Source: Apostichopus japonicus
Lineage: Eukaryota > Echinodermata > Holothuroidea > Aspidochirotida > Stichopodidae
Assembly: GCF_037975245.1 (NCBI RefSeq)
Contig: NC_092566.1
Span: 16,157,001-16,221,000 of the forward strand
Direction: 5' to 3'
Length of the DNA stretch: 64,000 nucleotides
The translations under genes and the position numbers were made by a program. The notes under the pieces were generated by a model. The model was given only the letters and a program-made list of their open reading frames with translations. It did not search any database and was not told where the DNA came from. The stretch's first letter is position 1. The number at the start of each line of letters is the position of its first letter. Positions 50,397 to 62,282 of this stretch are shown in pieces.

Positions 50397-52784
50397 CTGT
50401 AAAATAGGCCTCTGAAGGGGGAAGGCTTGCGGTAAGTTTCCATCGTAATTTCCTCTCAACGTGTAAACCGGATAAATGTATATGCTTTGGTGAAGTGGTA
50501 TTATGTATGTTTCGGGTTATCTATGATAATTTACTGTGAAAAACCTCTGAACAATTCTCTCTTTTTAAGGAGAAAAGAGAAGTCTTCAAAAATGGGAGGG
50601 TGAGTGTGTGTGTGATAAAGTTGTCCCCAGGACCCGACCTATATAGCTCTCTGTACTCTCCTGTACAGGGGACCATAGATGCATACAGATTGAGGTACTT
50701 CTTTTACTACCACGGGTTTCCCAACTGTATAAGCGCTTCTCCACCATGTTATTCACTTTGCTATTTACATGCCTTACGTATACATTTGTCAATGAGGTTT
50801 AAGCCAATTCATATATCACTTTATCTGCTGAATAAATACATTATAGACGTTATTATGTACACCAGTCTGTGATCGTTTCAGGAATGTACGGTTTTTCTGT
50901 TGACATAAATGATTTGGTATGTTATAACTGTGACAAATCAACACACCCTTAATTACCGAGGTAGTTAATAAAAAAAAACATCAATTTAACACCAGATATC
51001 TAGCGGAGACTCAGTATAAGTTAGACACGGTATGTTCTTTTACGCTCAAAGTGAACTTCTGGAAGTAGTGATATACGTAAATAAATGGCTTGTACACTTG
51101 GGTTTGAATGAATATATAGGTCAGGTAGGGCAAGGTTTATACACCATAGTAAACCTCCTGTCGTAGACCTATACAAACTTGAGTCGGATACTTACTATGA
51201 CGTCACACGTTCCAAAGTTCGGCAGCCACGCCTGTTATCAGGAGGGAACTTTGCCCTATACAGATAAGAAAACAACAAAATCGAACGAACGGAAGTTCAC
51301 ACGGCCAATGTGATATGTCATATGTCATATTTTGGGGGCATGGTGCACGACGTCAAATATAGCATTGATGCCCCTAAAAATAGTTTAGAATACCAGACCA
51401 GAATGGTATTTATGGTATGCTGATGCTCAACAGAATACTTAACTTAATCTATATTTTATACAATATCAATATTGTGACACCCTTTGTTTCTAGTACAAAC
51501 AATGAAGTTGCATTTTCTTTTCGTCAGTATAGCCCGTATGTAGTAATCATTTCACACACACACACTGTACCCGGTAATTTATTCATCTTAGTAGCACAGA
51601 GTCCATCCAATAGGACCACCGTATTAATTAGCAGACTATAGTTTAGCCTATACTCAATTCCGTACATTGCGGCCCAGTATGGTACTGTGTTACACAGTAT
51701 ATTAGCGGGAAAACATGGAACAACCAAATATAGGCTTTACTCAAGGAGTAAAATCACATTACTTTAATCAGGTAAACCCTAAACATTATAGCTTCAAAAA
51801 CAAAAACAAACGAATTTCATGATCTTAAAATCATGCCGTAAGGTTAGCATACGCGAGTGGTTCTTTTTATTCATATTATAAGACGGTGTAACAATTGAAG
51901 AAACAAAAGAAGTAGATAACGGGAAAGAACAATAGAGGGAAAAGACAATTGATCGATACCATTTTAGAAAAGAATAAACCCTTTCGGCGGTATCATGAGT
52001 TTAGAGTACACTGCACAAATTCCTCAACTATATTCAAAGGGATTTTCTTTTGTAGTGTTTTGGTTCTGCCATTCAGAGGTTTAAAAGCTATTGTTTGCAG
52101 TTCTCCGCCCGCAAAATTACTTCCGTGGGCGGAATGTCAACATTTCGTCATTCTTTAAGAGTACCGAAGATTACCTAGCACATACTTGAGATACCAATAC
52201 TGTATTCAATCTCATAGAAACGAGCCAACACAGTATTGTTCTTCCAAACCGTTCAACTTCCTACGATCAAAACAAAATAGGAAAAAAATTAAATAAATAA
52301 AGAAGTAGGGGTAATAGAAAGACCACTTCAAAGGAAAAACATCCGAAAATTGTCACTGTGAATGATAACGTCACAAAGAAAATCCCTGTTGTTTTCTTAC
52401 TTGAGTTTTAAGAGGTCGGAATATGCGCATGCAGACACTTATAAACGATTGTATACATCTTCAAATGTAACAGAGAAAAACACATGTCAAGTCTAACATC
52501 AAAATTATGTTGTTGTTTTTATGATTCTAAATCAAAATTAAAAAGTTTGAAATAGTAAAAAAAGATTTCTTAACACCACAAATTCAACGATGATTTTATT
52601 TTACATTATGCACGGCATCTTTGAACGCCATATGTGCATTAATACATTTCTTTGTACACCGTTTACTTGTTCTGTCTCCTCAAGGAATAAGTAACCACAT
52701 CAAGGTTTACTTATGATGCAAGGGAAGGGGTTCGGTCGGCGGTAAATCTTTAATTGCAAATTCTAAATGTGCTATGTTATTTAA
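50397..52784. other. Intergenic DNA, nothing assigned
   Basis: No repeats or domains were recognised. It includes one TGACGTCA site (51198-51205) and scattered AGGCCTAT words. Confidence 0.4.
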
Positions 52785-52980
52785 TTTAAAGAAAAAGTCG
52801 CCCAGGAAAGAACCTGGGCACGTAACCAAACTACCGAACGACTGATCCGCTCTCAACCCCAGTCCCCTTGCATCGGGACTGTGACTGTGTGATCATCGTC
52901 GGGTGTGCATCACCATTCCCCTCGAAAGGGAACAGATACTACACATATGCATGATCTCAGCCAAAAAGCCAAGAAGCTAT
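52785..52980 (-). repeat. U2 snRNA-headed repeat, copy 1
   Basis: Read on the minus strand from 52980, the first 45-50 bases follow the 5' end of U2 snRNA: ATAGCTTCTTGGCTTTTTGG, then CTGAGATCA, a 5-6 base insertion, and GTGTAGTATCTGTTC, which includes the branch-point-recognition GUAGUA. After that the sequence departs from U2 and enters a body shared with the two copies at 54.0-54.4 kb. The body contains three short stem-loops (one near TTCCCTTTCGAGGGGAA, one closing GATGCAA, one CCCAGG-loop-CCTGGG) and ends in a T-rich GACTTTTTCTTT segment. The head is best preserved in this copy. Either a SINE with an snRNA-derived head or an array of U2-related pseudogenes or ncRNAs. Confidence 0.7.
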
Positions 52981-53221
52981 GTGATATACTTTCCAATGCA
53001 TTTACACCATTGCATTCATTTCAAAGCAAAGTCTACCTAGATATTTAACAGTTTTTTTTTTTTATTTAGATATTTAACTGACTAAGTGGAAACTTATACA
53101 GAAGATAAAATACTGTTAAAAACAACTGTTTATTCAAGCCAAAAGCCAATGAATATGTAAATGAATGAAAGTGATAAAGACCAAGACGTTCCATGCATCT
53201 TATGGCAGGATGATCATTCCT

Positions 53222-53349
53222 CAGAGGCGACCTGAATCGAAAACAGACTGAGGACACAGTTCAAAGACACAGATAGACAATGGTCAATTGTCTATCTATC
53301 TATATATGATAAAGGTGTCCTTAGACTGTTTCGATTCAGTTCGCCTTCT
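53222..53349. repeat. Foldback hairpin, about 126 bp
   Basis: The outer arms AGGCGACCTGAATCGAAAAC...CTGAGGACAC (53223-53257) and GTGTCCTTAGACTGTTTCGA...CAGTTCGCCT (53315-53346) are complementary with a few mismatches. Inside them GATAGACAAT-GGTCA-ATTGTCTATC (53272-53296) forms a second perfect 10-bp stem. It could be a small MITE or a hairpin RNA source; nothing in the sequence decides. Confidence 0.55.
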
Positions 53350-54030
53350 GTGTATAGGCTAAAGCAAGCTTCTCGGTGCTTGAGAGTAACTTGCAAGCAA
53401 GGTGAAGACCCCTGCCAATAAAAAAAAAGTTTTTTTTTGACAAATTTGAGCAAGTTTAACAGGCTGAAACTTGGAGTCAATATTGATTACCTTTAAGGTT
53501 TTCATTTAGTTTTATAAAATTTTCTGTCACTTCATACACGGATTAAGTTCTTGCTTGGTATTCCCATCATTGCCTTTTTTCCTCTTAGTTTGATTCTTTA
53601 GGTTGCATTCCTGCTTCAGTCTAAAGTTATCTTTATTGTTGATCCTTATACGAATGGGTGCTAGATATACCGGATGTTGGTTTTGAAATTCCATCACACC
53701 CCTGCAGAGGATGGTAATGGTATAGTGTATATATACGTGTAGGCGTGTACTTGAGAAGGATTCACAACTGATAACAAAGGTATAGCTTGTGATGAGACCA
53801 CATGACCCAGGCAAATGTGTTGCCATACCATCGTCGATGGATTGATTAATTGATTCTTGTATGGATGAATGATCTTCTGCTCGGAGTTTTGTATGCATGG
53901 ACTAAAAACATATTCAGATAAATGTACTTGGAAAATTTGGCAAAGCAAAGTGAAAAACAAAAGTTTAACAGAAATTGAAGATGTATTCGGGTTCCATGTT
54001 GCCATAAGTAGCTGCAACACTTGTATCAAA

Positions 54031-54228
54031 TACTCGTTTCCCGGCCTGTTGGCTAATATCATGTGTAGCATTACGTTCCCCTTAGAGGGGAATCGTGATA
54101 CACACCAGACGATGATCACACAGTCCCAGTCTTGATGCAAGGGGACTGGGGTTGAGAGTGGATCAGTAGTTTGGGTTTTGTTGTACTTAGGTTCTTTCCC
54201 AGGTGACTTTTCATTAAAAGTATACCTG
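54031..54228 (+). repeat. U2 snRNA-headed repeat, copy 2
   Basis: Same family as the minus-strand copy at 52.8 kb, in the opposite orientation. The head is more diverged (CCCGGCCTGTTGGCTAATAT, then ATGTGTAGCATTACGTTCC) but the body is well kept: a stem-loop closing over AGA, GATGATCACACAGTC, the GATGCAAGGGGACTGGGG stem, GTGGATCAGTA and AGGTTCTTTCCCAGGTGACT. It abuts copy 3 head to tail. Confidence 0.68.
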
Positions 54229-54440
54229 TAGCAAATACTCGGCCTTTTGGCTACGATCATATGTAGCATTACGTTCCCCTCGTAGGGGAATCGTGATGCA
54301 CAACTGACGATGATCACACAGTCCCATATAGTCTCGATGCAAGGGGACTGGGGTTGAGAGTTGAGAGTGGATCAGTAATTTGGTTGTTTGTTTCTTTGTG
54401 CCCAGCTTCTTCCTTGGGTGACTTTCCTTAAAACGTATGG
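54229..54440 (+). repeat. U2 snRNA-headed repeat, copy 3
   Basis: This copy starts ACTCGGCCTTTTGGCTACGA, nearly identical to U2 positions 8-27, then ATGTAGCATTACGTTCC and the family body. It contains a short internal duplication of TTGAGAG near 54355 and a few extra bases (CATATAGTCTC) in the second stem. The word GTAGCAAAT occurs at the junction with copy 2 and again just after this copy (54443-54451), as expected for a tandem duplication or a shared target sequence. Confidence 0.7.
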
Positions 54441-55062
54441 GCGTAGCAAATGTATAACGTTGCAATAATGCTTTTGTTGTAATAATGTTGTTTTTATTTA
54501 TGAAGACTCAATCCCAGCGATCATAATTGGACTATATACGTAACAGAGAAAGCCGTGACGAACAGCGTTCACAAGCAGTTAAGGAAATATCTGGATAAGG
54601 ACTTGATAAAGTTAAAATACGACTTCATCGAGCCACATATATGCTCAAGTTATTGAGTCCCCCCCCCCCCTTATTTATTACAAGAAGGGATTTTTGTCTA
54701 TAATGGAAGTGGGTTCTGGAAATGTTGAATCTAATATATTGAAGCTCCTATAGTACGATGCGTATCATCGCATTGGTTTTAGTGTCAACAATGTTAACAT
54801 TCTACCATGAATGGAAATATGAGGAGAAAAACAAATAGACAGTAACATGTTACATCAGATACTATTGGCATTATATGACATCACATATTTACAAATGACA
54901 GCTCTCAGACACGACTTTTAAACTTCAAACGAAGCAAGATTTATCTTAGTTTTGTGGTTTGTGTGTTCATTACAACGGATCTCGATTAAATTGGCTGTAA
55001 ACATGATAGTTGGATTGATGTCTCCTATATGTCTCCTATAAGGTAGTTGATGTTTCCTATAA

Positions 55063-55319
55063 GGGAGCGCTAGCTCAGTGGTTAACGCCGGTGCCTTTCA
55101 ATCATAAGGTCCCGAGTTCGAGTCACTCTAAGATTAATGTATGTCGTCCAGTTACAGAGTTGTTGACAATTGACAATTCATAATCATGCATGGACGTTAA
55201 AATATGAATCTAAGAGACTGACTTTGGTCAGCTTGCGGTTTTAATAAGCCAATGATGGCTTCTTCGCGAGTTCCTGCTTGCAGGAGGATCTAAAATTTCA
55301 TTTCATTTCATTTCATTTA
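55063..55319 (+). repeat. tRNA-headed SINE (family B) with ATTTC tail
   Basis: It starts GGGAGCGCTAGCTCAGTGGT, a textbook A box, and has B box GAGTTCGAGTC at 55114-55124. The 3' acceptor half does not pair with the 5' half, so this is not a live tRNA gene. About 170 bases of non-tRNA body follow (including GACTGACTTTGGTCAGCTTG) and then four to five TTTCA units (55296-55319), which is the usual organisation of a tRNA-derived SINE with a simple-repeat tail. Just upstream, GTCTCCTATA-like words occur three times (55019-55062). Confidence 0.7.
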
Positions 55320-56021
55320 TTTTTCCATTTCCTCACAATATTTATATAATAATAGGACTGTGAAGACAATACCATGCAAAGAAAATATAAGTAATATATC
55401 ATATAAAAGAAAAATAATGGAAATTACGGAGAGAAAATGGTGGAAGGGCTTGGAAGCCGTAGCTTGTACAAGAAGCCCACCAAAAAATACATACATACAT
55501 ACATACATATTTAAGGTTCTACGATAAACCAAATATGTGCACCTATACCTATATGTATATAACAACCTAAAAGCTGTACGGCGGTATATCACCTCACTCA
55601 TTACATATCCCACTTTTCTCGGGCGCAACTGAAGCACTGTATATATAAGGTACAAACTGTAACAAGTGCATAACGTATTATTTATTATACGGTACAGAAA
55701 ACCCATCAACTTTCTCGTCTGTTTTATCGAAATATGTTACAAGTTTCAGTCCTTAAGTCTTCGGATATGATAAAAAAAGGAAACATTCTGCTATCATTTT
55801 TTCATCTGTAACGGAAGAGAAGCTATGAGGACAGGAAAGATATGGATCTAAAACACAGCACGAGCTGCTGGTTAATCGAAAACCTGTAGGAATGAACACC
55901 TTGATGTACATATATAAGCAAAGACATTTAAGGCCGACGTCTTTGTATTGTGTATGTATGTGGCGCTCTGGAAAAAAGCTTGAGGGTAATTTAACACATG
56001 CAGTCCCTATAATTGTATACC

Positions 56022-56895
56022 CATGATTCTAAACTATATGTGTGGTTACACATCATTCTAAGTAAGATATATATGGAGTAACCCATAATCCTCTCTAAGA
56101 TATATTTGGGGTTACCCATCATTCTAATAACGGTATATCTTTGGGGTTACCCATCATTCTAACTAAGAATCTATGGGGTTACACTTCACTCTAATAAAGA
56201 TATCTTTGGGGTTACCCATCATTCTAATAACGATTTCTTTGAGGTTACCCATCATTCTAACTAAGATATATGTTACGTTACCCATCATTCTACCTAAGAT
56301 ATCTTTGGGTTACCCATCATTCTAAGATATCTATATGGTAACACATCGGTCCAAATAAGATATCTATGAATTAACACATATCAAATAAGATATCTTTAGG
56401 GTTACACATTATTCTAACTGTGATATCTATGGCGTAACCCATCATTGTAACACAGATATCTTTGGAGTTACCCATCATTCTAATAAAGATATAATTGGGG
56501 TTACCCATCATTCTAATTAAGATATATTTGGGGTTACCTATCAATTTCTAACTGTGATATCTATGGCGTTACCCATCATTCTAACAAATATGTTTACGGA
56601 GTAACCCATCATTCTAACTAAGATACCTTTGGGTTACCCATCATTGTAAATAAGATAACTTTGGGTTACCCCATTCTAACTAAGATACCTTTGGAGTTAC
56701 CCATCATTCTAACAAAGATATATGTGGCGCTATACCCATCATTCTAACAAAGGTATCTGCTTCGTTACCCATTATTCTTACTAAGATACTTGTGGTAATG
56801 ACGCATCGTTCTAACTAAGATACCTGTTGGGGGGGGGGGCTACCTGTATACGGGGTTACCAATTATTCTCAGACATCTGTAGGTTACCAATAGAA
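56022..56895. repeat. Minisatellite, about 34-bp unit, about 24 copies
   Basis: The unit is GGGGTTACCCATCATTCTAA followed by CTAAGATATCTTTG. The GGTTACCCATCATTCTAA half is the more conserved; the AAGATATCTT half (itself a palindrome) varies in length, including loss of blocks near 56,310-56,400. The right end decays after a poly-G run at about 56,829. Confidence 0.85.
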
Positions 56896-59202
56896 TGTTT
56901 CAAGCTGACACATTCAGACTTGCAGGTTGGGAGGGATGACTAGAGAATATCTGTTGCTACGGAATTGCCTATCTTGTTTAACTGTCCAGATCGAATAATC
57001 TTATCCAAAATCCAGATCGGTTTCATGGTAATCTAAATGTAATATCTTAATTCCCGAGATGAGATTCTATCTCTCAAAATCTGAATCTTCTTTGCAGTGT
57101 AAATTCAAGATCACTTTCAAAGTTGAGAACCACGCATTGCATGATAAGCGGAATGTAATAGGTTCAAATGTTCAAATAGGTACAAGGATTAATTTGTTTG
57201 ATTAAAGGGAGTTATGTTTGGTTGACATCCTGAATGGTGGAACAAATTTTCATTTAGTTACGTAAACAATCTAGTAAACGGAAGTTCTCTGATAGTGGTT
57301 TACTTTTCCTCTGTGTCAAAGAGGATGCGCAAAACTTGATTAATGAAGGAACTTGTCAACATTATGCCAACCTTTACAAGACCAAACTTGAAAAAAAAAG
57401 ATATTGAGTTAATATATATTATTGACTAAACATTGCCATGGGTTATAGTTTCGAACGTGGCGATATGAACTGCTCAACACTATATAGTTGGAAGAACCTC
57501 TCGGGATACAAAAATTTAACAGCGATTTAACTTTAGTAATGAAATCATACACTGTGATATAAAACTGTATGTAATATATTTCATTAAACGAAGGTTTTGT
57601 ATTGGCAACTATATGGTTTAACAAGACATCCGTAGAATACCAGTCAAATAATCATAAAATGTCACATTGGACGGGTACATCCCAAAATAAATGTATTTGA
57701 TCAGTGCATTATATCCAGTCAACCAATGACAGTTCGTGCTCGTGTTCGTCTGCTCTCTTTGTACAGGAGATACACCGTGGAAACGACAATAAATCACATC
57801 ATAGTTGATCAATTTGACCGCCAAATTGTCAAATCAAAGATTTTGCTTTACTTTCTATCATTTTTGCTATAACATGAAATATTTTCGTTTTGATCTATAA
57901 AACACCCTCTTTTCTTTTGTCTTATTTTTAATATATATAAGAAAAAAAGGGGAGAAAAAATACTCACATAGTTTACTTGACATGAACATTTTCTCGTTCA
58001 GCTATTTTCTGGCCTAATTTATGGTTTCCGATGTCTCCGTATATATCATACTCCTGTACTGTTCAGGAGCTGTCAATTACACTGTTTTAAGTCGTGTATG
58101 AAAACATTATTTAAACACGTTGTTTCCATACCATGGCATTATTTATATAAGGAACGTATATCATTAAACACTGTATGTTCTATATAGTCTGACTTCCTCG
58201 AGAATGCAGTAGTTTCGGGTGAGTTGCACATCAGACATCATAATATTGGAAAGAGAAATAGGTTAGTGTTAAGGTTAATGCAAACAACAGCGGAAATAAC
58301 TTTTTGTGTTGAAGTAATGCATACCTATGCACAATCCTTTTTGTGTCAAATAAAAATGTTAAGGTTCTGCAAGAGAGCTTAGCCAACTGTCTTGCACGTC
58401 AACGGAAGTAAAACTTCCCAATTCAGCTGAATCTTAGATTCCCCCACAACCCACACGCCCCACCCACGACTTCCATATTGAACCCCGGTGATGAGAAAAG
58501 TTATGATTCTGAAGTTCTTGTTAAATACTCAAGCTTAATATATGTAATTTATGTCGTTGCTAAGCACACATAGTGGTTATAAGATTGAACATCTTTCTGT
58601 TACGTATGTGTGCAACGGTAGGCTATTTGGCCTAACCGGGACACCAAAAAACAAGATAGGCTACAACATGGCAAATATTATATCTCACTGTTTACCTTTT
58701 CTTATCTTATCTTGCCATACTTTTCAAATACATATGATAAATAGAGTGTTGCATTGTTGGTAAAATTATAACTTAATATTTATAATACATATTCATAATA
58801 GACATTATTGCCTTTGAAATATAACCACTATGGATATCCGTCCGACGAACTTCCATGAGGATACCGTATCGACAATACCGGCTCGCCTCTTTTGCTTCCT
58901 TTGTCACATACCTGTATCAGTTATAGCAATTTTCGTGTCGATTTTGGCAAAAACTAAATACTTAATTCCGGCCAGGCAATATTATAATACTTCATTAGGT
59001 TGATTGGTACAGCAATATATATCATGAAGTAATTATTACTAAATTTCAAATTTATCGATTTGTGTAATCCATTTCCTTAGTCAATGAACAATGTGAATAG
59101 TGTGTGTGGGTAGAAATTAAAAAAGAAGAACATATTCAAATTTTATTATGCACCAATTAATGTTCACTTGGTGAATAAATCTGGGGTGGGGGAGGTGACC
59201 CA
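56896..59202. other. Intergenic DNA, nothing assigned
   Basis: AT-rich with stops in all frames and no visible arrays. The open frames here (68-71 codons) show no domain. Confidence 0.4.
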
Positions 59203-59655
59203 CAGGGTCGGATTGAGCTTTTTTTTGGGGGGGGGTGCACGGTCAGGTGATTGTGGGGCTCCTTCAGCCTAAACCATTCTGGTCATCATAGTATTTGTTA
59301 GTTAGCTAACATGATAGGGTCACGTGAACACATGAATGTAACGACAGCGCTGTAATATATACTGCTAGGGATAACTGTTGTGTTATACCTCCTATATACG
59401 CTCATATAGCGGCAGTGTTTGGTAGTCATTCACCAACTGAATATTAGGTGAACATATCTCAGCAATTCTATCGCGTTTAGACTGCAGTGTTGCTTATCTT
59501 GTACGGTTTATGTGACATGACCCATCTTCAATAGACGGCGATTTTTCAGGTTGAAATATGCATTGACATGGTGTGTGTGGGGGGGGGGGTGGAGGGGGGG
59601 TTTAGTTAAGCCCTCGGCCGTGGCTCCGTTGAGCTCGCCATAAATCCGGCACTTG
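59203..59655. mobile_element. Possible hAT-like element, weak
   Basis: The left end CAGGGTCGGATTGAGC resembles the hAT-like terminus at 36.7 kb, and the right end (reverse complement CAAGTGCCGGATTTATGG) is loosely complementary. The flanks share only GTGA of a possible 8-bp duplication. The interior contains two long poly-G runs and no coding frame. Confidence 0.28.
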
Positions 59656-61346
59656 GTGAGTCTGTACGCTCAATTCAAATCTTAGTAGTATAATCGTTGG
59701 AAGTTAATGAACAAAAGAGATGCACTTTACGTTTAATAACCAATGTGATTAAGGAATTAACCAACGTATTATTCAGTGTATCGGTAAAGTCGAGGTAATA
59801 AATTTTTAGTCACTGACAAACATTGCATGGGATGTCGAGAGCTAATTTACCATGACGAACAACAGAGTTTACTAAGAGGAAGCGAACTTGACGCAAACAG
59901 GCGTACATACCGTATATCGTAAACAATAAACGAAATGAAAAAAAAAAAAACATCTCTCACGAAGGAGTCTCTGACGTCATGAGCACAGGAACCATTTTAT
60001 TGACCGAACCATACATTTATCTTATACTGACAAGCTTTTAATGGGGAGTATATTTATAACTTCCTGTAGATTATTTTGAAGTTATAGCATATCCTAATTT
60101 AAAGCTAACATCAACAGATCGTCAGACATTTTAAAACGGAATCGCTGTAGACAGATCAGTGAAAATACTATACGGGACGAGAAAGTTATCGTGATACGCG
60201 GTACAGGAATATATACCTTCATTCTCGATAAGGTCGCTCTCGAACACTGTATGTGACACAAGTTAAGTTAAAATCATAAACACAGTTTAAATGTATACTC
60301 AATGCTCCAGACCTGTTGACTACGAGTATACAATCCCATGATTACAAGTATACAAACAAGTAGAATTTCCCCAATGTTCTTAGTACGAGAACAAGGCTCT
60401 AAGCGAGAATATTTTGCACACGTATTGATACTAGATTCCAAAACGCCCCCCCCCCCTCACCCTCCCCGAATACGAGTACAACTCCGTGAACGTGCGCAAA
60501 AACAGTGAACTATTCTAAAAGATGATTCCGAGTAAGGACTCACTATATACATATCTACAATGCCTATGACACAGTCTTAACATATGACTTTTGCATCCAG
60601 CGGAAACGAAACCTAAAATTGACCGATGTTAGTAAGAAAGGAATTTGGAAAAAAGTTACTTACTTCTAATATTATCTCTTAAAGTAAAAAATTTCGATCA
60701 GAGAACAAAACTTTAAAAACTTCATAAGAATAAATAACCAATTTTGCATCGAATTGATCCCATTCTTAGCCTCAATTCTTTTACTTTTCATTCAACGAGT
60801 TGAACAGATCAAAATTTACTATAAACTTTCGAATAGTTAATTCAAGATACGACGTCATTCTGTGATATGGTCATCACATGGCAGGTGACAGTATATAGGC
60901 TATATAGTTTCGGTCAAACTTTGCTAAATTAATTGTAATGGTTGGTCGAGTTGTTATGACGTCATGGACCTGTTCTCGGTAGCAATGTTAATAATTTTTT
61001 TTTATCAATATTCTGTTACAGTATATATATATATATATATATATGATTATTAATCTCCTTCGGTTTGTTGCGGGCAAAGACCGTACCATTAAACAGTCCA
61101 TCATACAGGATGAAGCAGCACATTTAAAGTAGGTCCGAAATTCAATTCAAGCACAGTTAATAGCTTGACCTGACCTTGCCCCCCACCCCCTCCATGACTT
61201 TACATTGCTTTAAAAGGTATTAAGTGATAATAATAATAAGACGATTATTGTACAATATGTCAATATAGGTAATGTATATAGGAAGTTACCTGTTAGGGGA
61301 GTTTATATGTAGTTGAGCTAGAGGACACTGACACTAACCGCATCGT
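59656..61346. other. Intergenic DNA, nothing assigned apart from CRE-like sites
   Basis: TGACGTCA occurs at 59972 and 60957. There is a poly-A run at 59,939-59,950, poly-C at about 60,447, and a short TA tract at 61,021-61,044. No coding signal. Confidence 0.4.
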
Positions 61347-61557
61347 AACCTATATAGCCTATCCATATATAAAACATATGTAGCCTATCCATACATAAAA
61401 CATATGTAGCCTCAATACATAAAAAATATGTAGCCTATCCATACATACAAAATATATAGCCTATCCATACATAAAAAACATGTTGCCTATTCATGCATAA
61501 ACAAATATATAACCTATCCATACATAAAATATATGTAGCCTATCCATACATAAAAAA
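61347..61557. repeat. Tandem array, about 26-bp unit, 7-8 copies
   Basis: The unit is TAGCCTATCCATACATAAAA followed by CATATG or AATATG. Copies are nearly identical, with changes in the length of the A run and single substitutions (TATTCATGCATAAAC in one). The TATAGCCTA word also occurs outside the array in this window. Confidence 0.82.
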
Positions 61558-62084
61558 AATCTCATGTGCTCATGTATATAAAAGCGTCTTGACTTTGAAT
61601 TTAGTCAATGAAAAGTTTTGAAATCCTTGACAAAGTATTTTATTATCTTGATATGTCACATTTTCATTCAAATTATGAAGAAAACATTCAAATATTTGAA
61701 TAAAGAAAAAAGTTTAGAAAAGGGGAGTCTTAATTTGATTAATTGTAATACTATTCCTTGTATATTTTTGAAAGGTTGATAAAGATGCAGGGAATTGCTC
61801 TACTACTTGAAAAAGAGGAAACTGCTTTCGGACAACTTACGTCACAGTTGAAAGGTGGGTAGCTCGTGTGTAACTGTACCATACAACATATTTATAACTA
61901 ACAACTATAACTTCTAACTAAAAGTAACATTCTCTCATAGTGGAACTACCTATCATGTACAAATGCAGTAAACAATACTGAGAATCCATCCATTGTCATC
62001 TGAACAACAATCATTCCATAGTTATATGTACAGCAACCATTCCATTGTTATATGTACAACACCCATTCCATATGTATATGTACC

Positions 62085-62282
62085 GCATTAGCTCCGGCCC
62101 GGAATCGGTATATGCAGCGGAGTTCCTTGTGGTGGAGGCTGAATTCCTCTTGGTAGTACCAGAGGGCACTAATGTCTTCCAAAGTCCCAAATGCGCCTCT
62201 TGGTTCGAGGCCCTACGGGCGCCGTCGGTTGGATCACTCAACTGCCGAGTAGCAAAGTTTTGCCACAGTACGCCTCTGTAAC
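62085..62282. other. GC-rich island open on both strands, unassigned
   Basis: About 200 bases with clearly higher GC than the flanks (GCTCCGGCCCGGAATCGG, CTACGGGCGCCGTCGGTTGG). Frames are open on both strands (78 codons plus, 76 minus) but neither translation shows a domain. It could be a gene or retroelement fragment or a non-coding insertion. Left of it, ATTCCATTGTTATATGTACA-like words repeat three times (62012-62082). Confidence 0.25.

Noticed and set aside
53222-53349. Calling the nested hairpin a microRNA gene
   Set aside because: The stem is longer and more perfect than usual for animal pre-miRNAs, and no expression evidence exists.
53694-54317. A 207-codon minus-strand open frame, the longest in the window
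   Set aside because: It runs antisense through two U2-headed repeat copies. Its two halves repeat each other because the repeat does, and it shows no domain.
55063-55135. A tRNA gene at the start of the 55 kb element
   Set aside because: The A and B boxes are good but the 3' half does not pair with the 5' acceptor strand, and the sequence continues into a SINE body and ATTTC tail.
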